Assembly (NCBI GenBank): GCA_002964805.2
Contig: PUDQ02000087.1
Coordinates: forward strand, 1-45,956
Length of the DNA stretch: 45,956 bases
Source of the DNA: Trametes villosa
Taxonomy: Eukaryota > Basidiomycota > Agaricomycetes > Polyporales > Polyporaceae
Direction of reading: 5' to 3'
Shown in pieces: positions 1 to 8,844 of the stretch. Position 1 is the stretch's first letter; every line of letters begins with the position of its first letter. The notes beneath the pieces are model-generated. The model had not been told where the DNA came from. It made no database searches and saw nothing but the letters and a program-made list of their open reading frames with translations. The position numbers and the translations under genes are program-made.

Positions 1-2194
1 CGTGGACTGCCTTGGCGAATAGATCTCCCGGGATCATGGTGACTTCTTCGTTATCGTGGTCTCCCGGGTCGTGGTCCGGTCTTCTGGATAGAGCGTCGGC
101 TTGGACCAGGCTTTTTCCTGGTAGATGTCTGATGACGTAGTTGAATTCGGATAAGAAGTTGCTCCATCGTGCTTGTCTTCGGTTGAGTTTTCTAGCACTG
201 CGCCAATATGTCAAGTTCTTGTGGTCTGACAAGATTTCTACGGGTTGTTTGGCGCCCTCGATGTAGTGTCTCCACGTTTCTAGCGCTCGGATGATGGCAA
301 GAAGTTCGCGGTCGTAGATCTGGTAGTTGCGTTCGGTTTCGGTAAAGGATTTTGATAGATATGCACAGGGGTGCCATATCCCTTCCTCCCCTTTTTGCCT
401 CAACACCGCCCCGGTGGCGACTTTGGACGCGTCGCACTCGATTTGGAACGGTTTTGATACGTCTGGTTGAAGCAAAATAGGCTCCTCGATGAAGCGCTTC
501 TTGATGTCTTGGAATGTTTGTTCGCATGCGGGGGTCCACTTCCATGGGTTATCCTTTCGAGTTAAGTCGTTCAGGGGTCTTGCTAGGTCGGCGAATCCTC
601 GTATGAACCTCCGGTAGAAGTTTGCAAATCCTAGGAAGCTTTGGACTTGTTTGACTGTTGTTGGAGTGGGCCAGTCTTTTAGTCCATCGAGTTTCACCGG
701 GTCCATTGATACTTGTCCTGGTGATACAATTGCTCCTAGGAATTCTACCCGTTGAACTTCAAACTCGCATTTCTCTGCCTTGAGGTATAGATCGTTGTCG
801 CGTAGTCGTTCGATTACTAGCCGCGTGTGTTTGCGTAGATCTTCAAGGTTGTCGGAGAAGAGTAGGATGTCGTCCATATAGATTACTAGCCATCCTTCTG
901 ATAGATAGTCGTGGAAGATGGCGTTCATCATGGTTTGGAAGGTTGCGGGGGCATTGCAGAGTCCAAAGAACATGACTGTTGGTTCGAACAGTCCTCGAGG
1001 GGTTTTGAACGCTGCCTTCCATTGGTCGCCTTCCTTGATACGGACATTGTTGTATCCTGCTCGAACATCGAGTTTGGTGAAGTATTTCGCTCCGCCTAGC
1101 TTGTCAAATAGGTCGGATATGAGTGGTAGAGGTCCTGCGTCCTTGATCGTTCCATCATTGAGGTATCGGTAGTCTTGGACTGGTCGTAGTGAGCCATCCT
1201 TCTTTTTGACGAAGAAGAATGGTGATGCCATTGGTGATTTGGAGGGTCGTATATAACCTTTGGCGAGGTTTTCGTCCACGAACTTGTCGAGTTCTCCTCG
1301 TTCTGCTGGGGATAATGGAATAATCTTGCAGTCGCGGGGTACAAATTCTGCCTTCAGCTTGATGTCGTGGTCCCATGGTCTTGTAATGGGCATGCGCTCC
1401 GCGGATTTCTTGTCAAAAACGTCTCGTAGGTCCAACAAATATTCTGGCAGTAGTTCTTCGAGTGTCTTGACCTTTTGCCCTTCGTGCGCCTTGATTGCTA
1501 GATTGGTTGACATTGTTGCTCGTCCGATAGTGAGGTCTTTGGATTGTTGTCTGAGAGAACTCAAGATCGTATTGGCCTGGACGTTCCAGGTATCGTCGTC
1601 TTCTAGATCTTCCGAGGTTCTCCTGATGAATTGATGGACCCCTTCAGGGTCTGCTGTTGTCGTTCGTGGTAGTCCCCACATTGGGACTCCTGGTGGGGGG
1701 TCGTGATGTTGCTGGTATTCTCGACGGAGTTGTTGTTTCTTGATAATCTTCGGGTCAAACTCGAAATGTCCCGAGTCCCAATTGACCTTTGGATTGTATC
1801 GTCGGATCCATGGAATGCCTAGGATGGCGTCGTCCCGTCCTAGGTCGGCGACGTAGAAGTTCGTGGGTAGTTCGTGTCCTCGGACCACGAAGTTGGATTC
1901 CACTCGGTGGGTGACTTCTCCAATGGTGTTAATGCTGTCGTCCGCGTTTCGGAATCGGATTGGTTTTGGTAGTTTGACCGTAGGGAGATTATATTGATTT
2001 ACGATGCGACGGTTGAGGATTGTTGCATCCGCGCCTGAGTCGAATAGGGCTCGGATTCCGACGACTTTGGGTCCACACTCAACATATCCGGATAGCAGGT
2101 ATGCATTTCTGCGCTGCTGGCCGATAGTTACAAATGAGATGGTGTAGTCCCAGCTACAGGACGAGACGGGCGCCGGGTCCGTTCGTCCTCCTAA
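1..2194 (-). CDS. pol: Pol polyprotein of element 1 (PR-RT-RNase H), partial, expressed by -1 frameshift
   Basis: The frame is open from the gag stop to the left edge, about 730 codons with no stop found. The N-terminus holds an aspartic protease with the motif LFDSGADATIL and the later motif DAILGIPW. Next comes RT, with the fingers motif KKKDGSLRPVQDYR, the palm motif KLDVRAGYNNVRI and the catalytic YMDD at 869-880. RNase H follows with ECDASKVATGAVL, YDRELLAIIRAL and ILSDHKNLTYW. The terminal motif QADALSRR is the usual end of gypsy RNase H. Integrase should follow beyond the edge. The frame lies -1 to gag, and a slip on T-TTT at the gag stop would give a continuous Gag-Pol. No start codon is needed; the left coordinate is a cut, not a true end. 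Confidence 0.93.
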
Positions 2195-2200
2195 AAATCC
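2186..2200 (-). promoter_or_regulatory. Probable -1 frameshift site at gag stop
   Basis: Gag ends with codons GAT TTT TAG. Re-pairing of the Phe codon one base back on the run of five T gives TTT TTA and enters the pol frame, which is open from there onward. It is not a canonical X XXY YYZ heptamer, because the slip occurs with the stop codon in the A site. I did not fold the downstream RNA. Confidence 0.55.
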
Positions 2201-4026
2201 AAGCCGTCTTCTTCGTCGTCGTTATCTCCTAGGGCTACGACACCGATTTCCATTTCTTCGGCACCGTCCGATTCGTCTTCCTTGATAGCACGTGTCTTGG
2301 TGGTAGGACCTTTCTTCTTGGGGCAGTTCGCTGCACGATGTCCGGGCTCCCGACAGTAGAAGCATTTGTTCTCCTTCAGGAGTTGTTGTCGAGTCTTCGG
2401 ATCCATTCGTGTGTTGGTGTTGATTGCGCGAACTTTCGGATTGTCCCCTCGTTTCTTGAAGTTGGTCTTTAGACCTTGATAGTCGTCCACCTCGCGGTTT
2501 GTTCTCCATCCCCTCTCGATGTGTATAACTCTGTCAATGAGTTCGTGCATCGTGGTGGGAGCGGGGTATATGAGGACGAGTTTGGTGCGGAAGTATTGCG
2601 GTAGCTTGGTCTTGTACAAGGTTTGTTGAGCGTGATCGTCGTTGATTCTTGCTCTGACGCATAAGTCGAAGAACTTCGAGTTGAACTTGAAGAGATCTTC
2701 CTTCGGGTTGTACTTCAGGGTGGCTAGTTCCACTGAAGCCTTGCCCTGAGGGTCTATTTCGCCAAAGACCAGGCGAAAATCGGCAACCCATTGTCTCCAA
2801 GTTCCGAATCCGAGTGGAGCGCCGTGCTCGTCTTCTCCATTTGCTGCGTCGACCTTGGCTTCGGCCCACCAATGGGTATCGCCTCGCATGTATGATAGTG
2901 CTGAAACGATCTTTGATGTGTCGTTAGGATAGTCTTGGGGGCGACTGAGGAATAAGAGTTGAAGGTCCGTGAGGAACTCGTTGGCCTTGGAGCGATCTCC
3001 CATGAAGACCTCGGGTTCTTTGACCTTGCTCTTGTGTCCTGGGTTGACTTGTCCTGGAGCGTTGCCTTGTGCGTTTGCTCCTGGTTGTCCACCGCCGGGT
3101 GGTCCTCCTCCGCCTCCTCCTCCTCCTGGTGGTCCGCCGCCTGGTCCTCCGCCGCCTGGTCCTCCGCCTCCTGGAGGTCCTTCTCCTCCTGGAGGTCCTC
3201 CGCCTCGTGCTCTTTCTCCATATGGATCGTCATCGTCTTCGTCTCCGGATCTGCCTCCTCCTCCTCCACCGTGAGGTTCTCCTCCTGGTGGTCCGCCACC
3301 TCCTTGAGGGTCGTCGTCATCCCCTGGTGGTTGAGGGGCTCGTGATGTTGTTCCCCGTCCAGCCCTTACGGCCGTCGTGAACGGCGCTGCCGTGCTTGCT
3401 GTCGGAGCAGGTTGCGTGATTGTTGATACTGATGTCATTGTATCCTCGACGCGCTTGAGAGTTTCCGTGAATTCTCGTGCGGGTATTCTGACCCCAATTG
3501 GCGTTGTGGGTCTGATGGTTCGTAAGTTGTCCGGTTCGGGACTGGCTTGTCTTTCTTGAGAAGGGTCTTCTCCGCCGAAGTCTTCTTCTTCTGTGGCTGG
3601 TTCGGATGCAGATGCCGGTGATCGCTCGGGATCACTGATCGGCGTGTTCGGGTTTCTGAGATATTCAACTCCTACCAGAGGAGATGGGGCTGGTGTTTCT
3701 GCGACTGGGGTCCTTGGGGATATTGCGCTTGTCCGTCGATGAGTCGATGGCCTAGGAGAGGGAGTAGGAGCGGTCGAAGTGGAAGGTTTGGTTTCGACGT
3801 ATTTCTCGCCTTCTCCTGTGGTGACTTTGTCTGTTTTGGAGCAAGCGAAGAATCCTTGTTTGCTGACGACTTTTTTGTTTAGTCGATGAGGACAGGGTTG
3901 GTATTTGCAGAGTTGGAATTCCCTTTCTTGAGGAGCCCAGTGAATGTCTTTATGTGTATTGTCGTTGAAGTAGTGGTCTCTGGTCTTGCAAGGGAGTCGA
4001 TCCTTCGGGATGATGTCCGTGGTCAT
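2191..4026 (-). CDS. gag: Gag of element 1
   Basis: The 611-aa structural protein starts at the ATG at 4024-4026. Residues 1 to about 60 include a Cys/His-containing segment. Residues about 70-220 are Ser/Pro/Glu-rich and presumably disordered. A Gly/Pro/Asp-rich tract follows (about 235-325). The retrotransposon Gag core comes next, with motifs such as ALSYMRGDTHWWAEAKV and FKFNSKFFDLCVRARI. Near the C-terminus is a perfect CCHC zinc knuckle (CFYCREPGHRAANC, spacing CX2CX4HX4C), which binds element RNA in this family. An acidic tail leads into the stop. Gag assembles the cytoplasmic particle in which reverse transcription occurs. The start lies 14 nt after the ORF0 stop. Confidence 0.92.
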   Translation of the reverse strand: MTTDIIPKDRLPCKTRDHYFNDNTHKDIHWAPQEREFQLCKYQPCPHRLNKKVVSKQGFFACSKTDKVTTGEGEKYVETKPSTSTAPTPSPRPSTHRRTSAISPRTPVAETPAPSPLVGVEYLRNPNTPISDPERSPASASEPATEEEDFGGEDPSQERQASPEPDNLRTIRPTTPIGVRIPAREFTETLKRVEDTMTSVSTITQPAPTASTAAPFTTAVRAGRGTTSRAPQPPGDDDDPQGGGGPPGGEPHGGGGGGRSGDEDDDDPYGERARGGGPPGGEGPPGGGGPGGGGPGGGPPGGGGGGGGPPGGGQPGANAQGNAPGQVNPGHKSKVKEPEVFMGDRSKANEFLTDLQLLFLSRPQDYPNDTSKIVSALSYMRGDTHWWAEAKVDAANGEDEHGAPLGFGTWRQWVADFRLVFGEIDPQGKASVELATLKYNPKEDLFKFNSKFFDLCVRARINDDHAQQTLYKTKLPQYFRTKLVLIYPAPTTMHELIDRVIHIERGWRTNREVDDYQGLKTNFKKRGDNPKVRAINTNTRMDPKTRQQLLKENKCFYCREPGHRAANCPKKKGPTTKTRAIKEDESDGAEEMEIGVVALGDNDDEEDGLDF

Positions 4027-4040
4027 ACACTCGGGTACGA

Positions 4041-4781
4041 CTAGTATTGGGTGTATGGGGTGTGACTATACACGTTCCTTGTTGCGACCCACTGGAGGTA
4101 GATGTTCTTGGCCGTGAATAGAGCTTGTCCTGAGCTGAGTACGACGGGATAGATTGGGTCCGTAGACTGAAGATTTGTCCACCGACTATGATTTGCTCGG
4201 ATTTCTTCTTCCAGGTAGATCCCGAAGTTGTTGAGAATATAGTCGTTGTCTCGATTAACCGGTGGTTCGCCGCGGAAGATTCGAAGTGCCTCTCGGTAAT
4301 GGAATACAGCGTCTTGTAGATGGCGCGAAATAAGCGGGTCTACTTCTGGCCTGAATTGGATAGGGTCGTGGAAGTATGTTGCTGCGTTGAGCGCGCCAAT
4401 GAGTTGTGATTCGAAGATGAGTGGGTCAAAGGCGAGTTCTTCTTCGTCGTTCGCGGGGTCGGGTGATGATTCCGATTCTTCGATGACTGAAGGGTCAACG
4501 TATTCGTCGATTGATCGAGCGAGTTCTTCGTCAGAGAACTGGACGTTCCTGATGTCGAGTTGATCGTAGTTGAAGCCTGGGACGTGCTCTGGACGTTCAG
4601 CGGCCTCTTCGAGGGTCGTGATGGTGTGCGGACGCGGAGGTAGTTCTTGATGGTACCAGTACGGAGATGCTGGTCGGATTGGCTGGGGACTCCACACGTG
4701 AAGTTCTTCTTCCTCGTGGAGAGGACTTGAGAATAGTCCGGAACGGACAGATGTTTCGGATGGTGACGACGTGGTGGGCAA
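4041..4781 (-). CDS. ORF0, extra first ORF of element 1, unknown function
   Basis: A 246-aa acidic protein starts at the ATG at 4779-4781 and is the first ORF downstream of the LTR. The N-terminal 60 residues are Ser/Pro-rich. Residues about 70-120 are rich in Asp/Glu/Ser. The C-terminal half looks helical and folded, with HYREALRIF and ALFTAKNIYLQWVATRN. I recognise no domain. The protein is not part of the standard gypsy gag-pol set, but its position inside the transcript argues that it belongs to the element. It ends 14 nt before the gag ATG, in a different frame, so gag would be a second cistron. It could also be a divergent N-terminal Gag portion separated by frame drift. Confidence 0.72.
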   Translation of the reverse strand: MPTTSSPSETSVRSGLFSSPLHEEEELHVWSPQPIRPASPYWYHQELPPRPHTITTLEEAAERPEHVPGFNYDQLDIRNVQFSDEELARSIDEYVDPSVIEESESSPDPANDEEELAFDPLIFESQLIGALNAATYFHDPIQFRPEVDPLISRHLQDAVFHYREALRIFRGEPPVNRDNDYILNNFGIYLEEEIRANHSRWTNLQSTDPIYPVVLSSGQALFTAKNIYLQWVATRNVYSHTPYTQY

Positions 4782-4968
4782 GTTGTGGAGTCGACGGAGT
4801 GGGGCTAGTAACGCTCGGGTTACACGCCTACGAAGTTGAGCCCTTACACCGCTACGAGGTGAGGGATCCAGAGTTTCGATCTAATGTTAAGATAACGCTT
4901 GAAGTGGCGTTCGAGCGCACTCAAAGAGTTATAAATAACAAGTAGATTGATGAGTCAAGAGTATGAGT
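4782..4968 (-). other. Leader of element 1 between LTR and ORF0
   Basis: This is the untranslated region after the LTR. A primer-binding site should begin within a few bases of position 4968, but no clear match to a tRNA 3' end was recognised. A TGAGTCA motif lies at 4951-4957. Confidence 0.5.
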
Positions 4969-5024
4969 TGTTACAGGATGAAACAGGAGATCGAAACTGG
5001 GGAAAAGAGAGGGAGAGAGGGGGT

Positions 5025-5034
5025 CCTTATATAC
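5025..5034 (-). promoter_or_regulatory. LTR TATA box
   Basis: The minus strand reads GTATATAAGG, a strong TATA element, followed by a C/T-rich tract likely to hold the transcription start. It lies in the inner part of the LTR, as expected for the U3/R boundary. Confidence 0.7.
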
Positions 5035-5105
5035 TGTGGGGGAAGGATCTGCGCAGCAGATCCGCAGTGAAGCGCAGCACTGCTGCAGCACGTCCGCAGT
5101 CAGTA

Positions 5106-5220
5106 TGAGTCAGGTCTGAGCTAAGTATAGTACACCGCAGTCAGGATGAGTCATGAGGAGTCAGGACGAGTCATATGGACTAAATATAGGGGCTGAGTCA
5201 GAATGAGTCAGGTCGAGTCA
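5106..5220. promoter_or_regulatory. Cluster of TGAGTCA (Gcn4/AP-1-type) sites in LTR U3
   Basis: Exact TGAGTCA lies at 5106-5112, 5147-5153, 5194-5200 and 5204-5210. Near matches are GGAGTCA at 5157-5163 and CGAGTCA at 5168-5174 and 5214-5220. TGAGTCA (palindromic TGASTCA) is the consensus of fungal Gcn4/CPC1 bZIP activators. The sites lie about 70-185 bp upstream of the LTR TATA box, where enhancers are expected. Confidence 0.65.
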
Positions 5221-7317
5221 TTGGCCGTAGTAGGAACCGAGGATGAAATTGTAACAAACATAACCTGACTTGACGGCTTTCAGGAAGCCGTCGTCTCCTT
5301 CTACCCAGACACGCAAAGAGGGACCCGCAGATAGCGAGTCCGACAGCGTCACATTGTCGCTGTCCGGGGTTGCTGCAGTCACCGAGATAGGTGCGTGTGC
5401 AGCGTAACGAGCCGACTCTACGACTCGTTCCTCTATTGGTTCTTGCACGCGTGTAGCGTGCGCGTTATCTGTCTCTAGCTGCGCGAGTTTCCGCGCAGAT
5501 CGACGCAACACTCGAGCTGCGCGTATCTCGATGAGTCGGGAGAAGGGGAGATCATCCCCTTCAGGATCTAGCCGCAAGTCGGCGTTAACATAGTCGAAAT
5601 CTTCGGCTAGTTCCTCTATGTCGTCGTGTTCGAAGTAGCGGGATAAGCAGTCCGCTACTTTGTTCAGTTTACCTGGAATATAGGTAATCGTCTTGTCGAA
5701 CCTCGACAAGAATTCGTACCACCGTATCTGACGGTGGTTAGGACGCTCGAGTCCCTCAAGGAACTCGAGAGCTCTATGGTCAGTGACTATATTGAGCTTT
5801 TGTCCTATGAGCTTGTCCTCCCACTTGAACAAGCCTTCCATGATGGCTAGAGCTTCTTGCTCGTAGGTGCGATACGCCCGTTGTGCGGACGTAAATTTCT
5901 TCGACAGGAACCCGGCTGGCCTGCAAGTTTGCCAGTCAGGTCCTTGCCCGTATAACGCTCCGAGTCCATACACGGACGCATCACAGATCAACCAAATGGG
6001 ATCTGTGGAAGCCGGATCTATCGGCTTCAGTATGGGCACCTTACACGCGAGTGCTTTGATAGACTCAAAACACTTGTCGTGCAGTGCGCGCCATACGAAC
6101 GGACGGTCGTTATGGACCATGTCCGATAACGGCGATGTGTACGCCGTTACATCTGGCATAAAATGTGCCAGATAGTTTACTAGCCCGAGGAACCGCTGCA
6201 CCTCGTTATACGAGCGAGGTGTTCGCCAGTTCCTGATACGGCTCATCTTGTCCGTATCGGCGTGTAGTCCCTTGTCATCTATTCGGTGACCGAGACAATC
6301 CAAATCTTTGGAGTATAAGTCGCACTTGCTGCGGCTTAGGAAAAGCTTCGCCTCTCGAAGCTTTTCGAACACTATCCTTAAGTGTTCTTCGTGCTCCTCC
6401 TTGGAGTCCGAAAATACGAAAATGTCGTCCAAATAGACATGGACGAACCTTCCGATACAGTCACGGAATATGGCTGTCATTAGACGTTGGAATGTGGACG
6501 GGGCGTTGGTGTCGCCCTGTTGCATGACCTCGCTCACGAACGTCCCGTAAGGCGTCGCGAACGCGGTCTTCCACACGTCCTCCGCAACTATGCGGATCTG
6601 TTCGTAGGCGTCGGACAGATCAATCTTCGAGCGATACTTCGCTCGAGCAACGTCCATCCGGATCTGGTCTTGATCCGGAAACGGTGTCAGGTCGTGCACC
6701 GTGTTCTGGTTTCGTTGTCGCGCATCGAGTACGGTGCGCAGCTTGCCATTCTTCTTGGCAACGCACAGCAGAGGCGCCGCTTGCGTGACCGTTACCGGTC
6801 GCCACCAGCCTGCCTTCACATAGCGATTGATTTTCGCTATGAGCTCGGGCTTCACCACGTCCGCGCAACGTGGGAGATGATAGCGATATTTCTTCGCTTC
6901 ATCGATGAGCGGAATGTGGTGATTGATCTCCCGGAACGGCGGGAGATGCTCCGGCGCAGGACGCATAATGTCCTCGGTGGCCGCATACCAGCGGTCACGA
7001 AGAGCTTTCAGCTCCTCCTCTTCCTCGTCTATGACGAACCCAGCGTGGGTTCGTCGGATCTGTTCGTCTTCCCACTGCTCCTTGGCTATCTTGTCCAAGA
7101 GCTCGTTGATGCCGTATGGGTCCTCGTACCCATACTTGTCCCTTCTAGGACCTCGCGACGAATGCATCGTCGGAATGAATTTTTCGCCAATGTTCGGCGG
7201 CGAGCTATCTTTGGCTCGCCCTTGGTGTCGTTCAGGAATCTTAACGGTTTCTACACCGTTCCCTCCCCCTCCTGACGACCCTCCGGACTTGTCGTAACGA
7301 GAGTGGGGAGGTTCCAC
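5218..7317 (-). CDS. pol: Pol (RT-RNase H) of element 2, truncated before integrase
   Basis: The frame is about 700 codons. RT shows CVAKKNGKLRTVLDARQRN, KIDLSDAYEQIRI and the catalytic YLDD with the context VHVYLDDIFVFSD (about 6411-6450). RNase H shows ICDASVYGLGALYGQG, TYEQEALAIMEGL, IVTDHRALEFLEG and KVADCLSRY. The frame then continues about 120 codons toward integrase. It is interrupted at FLKAVKSGYV, and the final 12 residues are encoded by the LTR of element 1. No integrase is present in the window. Position 7317 is a GTG; the true upstream context is gag-pro in the same frame across one UAG, so this is a polyprotein continuation and not an independent start. Confidence 0.92.
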   Translation of the reverse strand: MEPPHSRYDKSGGSSGGGGNGVETVKIPERHQGRAKDSSPPNIGEKFIPTMHSSRGPRRDKYGYEDPYGINELLDKIAKEQWEDEQIRRTHAGFVIDEEEEELKALRDRWYAATEDIMRPAPEHLPPFREINHHIPLIDEAKKYRYHLPRCADVVKPELIAKINRYVKAGWWRPVTVTQAAPLLCVAKKNGKLRTVLDARQRNQNTVHDLTPFPDQDQIRMDVARAKYRSKIDLSDAYEQIRIVAEDVWKTAFATPYGTFVSEVMQQGDTNAPSTFQRLMTAIFRDCIGRFVHVYLDDIFVFSDSKEEHEEHLRIVFEKLREAKLFLSRSKCDLYSKDLDCLGHRIDDKGLHADTDKMSRIRNWRTPRSYNEVQRFLGLVNYLAHFMPDVTAYTSPLSDMVHNDRPFVWRALHDKCFESIKALACKVPILKPIDPASTDPIWLICDASVYGLGALYGQGPDWQTCRPAGFLSKKFTSAQRAYRTYEQEALAIMEGLFKWEDKLIGQKLNIVTDHRALEFLEGLERPNHRQIRWYEFLSRFDKTITYIPGKLNKVADCLSRYFEHDDIEELAEDFDYVNADLRLDPEGDDLPFSRLIEIRAARVLRRSARKLAQLETDNAHATRVQEPIEERVVESARYAAHAPISVTAATPDSDNVTLSDSLSAGPSLRVWVEGDDGFLKAVKSGYVCYNFILGSYYGQ

Positions 7318-7341
7318 TCTTGTGGAACTCGCTACGTTGTC

Positions 7342-7344
7342 CTA
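7342..7344 (-). promoter_or_regulatory. In-frame UAG between protease and RT of element 2
   Basis: Codons AAG CAG TAG GAC AAC separate the protease and RT frames, and both sides are in the same register. It is either a readthrough stop or a nonsense mutation in a formerly continuous polyprotein. No pseudoknot was searched for. Confidence 0.5.
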
Positions 7345-8844
7345 CTGCTTAGGTTTAGCAGTACCTTCGAATTGGAATCGAGGAACCCATTTCTTGGGTT
7401 CGGGTTTCGCAGTCGTCGAAACCTCAGGATCGAACAACGGCAAACTTTTGCCGTTGATTACTACCGTACCTGCACGGAAGTCTAGGATTACTCCATGCTT
7501 CCTGCAGAAGGTAGTTCCCAACACGACATCGTACTTATCGATGTCTACTACGTCAAAGTATTGCGTAGTATTCACAGAGCCCACCTTGAGCTCTGCTTGC
7601 GCACCATAATTGATGCGCGTCTTGCTGCCCTTGGTTCCCAATTGCAGCCCTACAGGCTGCGCCAGATCGATACGATCTGCGCGACTCAGATACGCCAACT
7701 CTGGCGTAATCGAATCGGTCGTGCAGCCCGAGTCGAATAAGGCCAGAGCTGTGATCTTATTGATTGTAATCTCAGCGCATAGTGTGCGCTGGGCCTGGAG
7801 CGTGCGCACAGGTTGCGCCGCGGGATCGTCTATACGACGTATCTTGTTGTCGTATAACCAGGCCTGCTTGTACCCTCGCGTGGGTGCAACCGCCATGGTG
7901 TGTAATCGAAGAGGCTCAGGTTCGGCCTCTTCCAGCGGTGCAATACGCATCGCGATGAAGTATTCATCTGCATCTCCCTCTCCAGGAGATGCGTAATGAT
8001 CCTCGTCAGGATCATACTGAGATCCTTCCAGACCATAGTCTGACAACGGATATTCTCCGTTATCGTCTGGGCTATCCGCAAGAGCCTCGGGTTCAGGCTC
8101 TTGATCCTCGGGACGAGTTGCCGTGTTGTCGTCGGCAACGTCTTGTTGTGTAGACGGCTCGTTGCCGTCGTCCGACGTGTCGTCGATGACACGCTGAGCG
8201 AACATCCGCTGTACTGTAGCGGATTTCTTCCCGTAGTTGGGACATTTCGCGTCGCTCGTGAAGTGGCCTATTTGGCCACAGGAATAGCACTTAAGAGGTG
8301 CTTTCTGGGTCTTATCAATCCGCGCAGTTGACGCGGATTGCTGCACCGCGCCAGACTGACGCGGTACCGAACCACCTCGCACGTCTGTCGAAGGGCGTTT
8401 AAAGCCAGTAGTAGCTTTATGTATCGTAATATTATTACTACGGGAAGCCGAAGCCGTTGGCTTCCTAAGTACATTACGCACTCCTCGTTGCGGGCGTGCC
8501 TCTACCGTCGGCTTAGCACCGGTGTTCGGTATAGTATGTGCTCGCGAAGGTTCGCGAGCTAACTTCCGAAGCCGCATAGCGCGCGACTTCTGCTCAATAT
8601 CTTGAGCCACTTGGTACAATTGTGCCAAGTCGTGTTCTTGAGGAGACATACCGTTAACAACGGTAAGTAGGTACTCGATGTCTTCGGGTAACGCCTCAAT
8701 GAACTTCCTACGCAATTGGAAGGGCGTAGGCTTTTCCCACATCCTTTCGGATATGTACAGCAGCTTCTCATATAAAGCTGCAACCCCTCCGTCACTGGAG
8801 CGGTAAACTAGCGAAGCATACTGTTGCTCCGCAAGTAGGTTCAA
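7342..8844 (-). CDS. Gag C-terminus plus aspartic protease of element 2
   Basis: The frame of about 500 codons begins inside the Gag capsid region. A zinc knuckle follows (CYSCGQIGHFTSDAKC, slightly long in its last spacing). An acidic linker (about residues 210-290) separates it from a retroviral-type protease with ALFDSGCTTDSITP and YDVVLGTTFCRKHG. The ORF ends in TAG at 7342-7344 and the same frame resumes as pol. The first residues duplicate the end of the upstream gag ORF. In the undamaged parent this would have been one Gag-Pro with 8874-10637. Confidence 0.88.
   Translation of the reverse strand: MNLLAEQQYASLVYRSSDGGVAALYEKLLYISERMWEKPTPFQLRRKFIEALPEDIEYLLTVVNGMSPQEHDLAQLYQVAQDIEQKSRAMRLRKLAREPSRAHTIPNTGAKPTVEARPQRGVRNVLRKPTASASRSNNITIHKATTGFKRPSTDVRGGSVPRQSGAVQQSASTARIDKTQKAPLKCYSCGQIGHFTSDAKCPNYGKKSATVQRMFAQRVIDDTSDDGNEPSTQQDVADDNTATRPEDQEPEPEALADSPDDNGEYPLSDYGLEGSQYDPDEDHYASPGEGDADEYFIAMRIAPLEEAEPEPLRLHTMAVAPTRGYKQAWLYDNKIRRIDDPAAQPVRTLQAQRTLCAEITINKITALALFDSGCTTDSITPELAYLSRADRIDLAQPVGLQLGTKGSKTRINYGAQAELKVGSVNTTQYFDVVDIDKYDVVLGTTFCRKHGVILDFRAGTVVINGKSLPLFDPEVSTTAKPEPKKWVPRFQFEGTAKPKQ

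Larger units (their letters stand above)
1..5256 (-). mobile_element. Ty3/gypsy LTR retrotransposon (element 1), 3' part beyond left edge
   Basis: The minus strand shows, in order, an LTR (4969-5256), a leader, ORF0, gag and pol with protease, reverse transcriptase and RNase H. Integrase and the 3' LTR must lie left of the window. The order PR-RT-RH with YMDD and a CCHC Gag identifies the Ty3/gypsy (Metaviridae) class. All visible frames are open, so the copy looks young. It is inserted in the pol gene of element 2: the element 2 frame runs straight into the LTR at 5256. The target duplication cannot be tested because the other end is absent. Confidence 0.93.
4969..5256 (-). repeat. 5' LTR of element 1, 288 bp
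   Basis: On the minus strand it begins TGTTACA and ends TGTAACA, a 7-bp terminal inverted repeat with the standard TG...CA ends. The reading frame of element 2 pol stops making family sense exactly at its outer edge, and the leader and ORF0 follow its inner edge. It contains a TATA box and a cluster of TGAGTCA motifs upstream of it. Confidence 0.85.

Noticed and set aside
192..545. 117-codon minus-strand ORF
   Set aside because: It is an alternative frame of the RNase H domain of pol; the conserved motifs are in the other frame.
2959..3380. Plus-strand Ser/Trp-rich, Pro-rich and Leu/Arg-rich ORFs
   Set aside because: They are antisense shadows of the Gly/Pro codon repeats of the gag linker.
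4940..4968. Primer-binding site after the LTR
   Set aside because: No match to a tRNA 3' end was seen, and self-priming complementarity with the transcript start could not be shown.
6487..7275. 262-codon plus-strand ORF
   Set aside because: It is antisense to the RT domain of element 2, with no domain.
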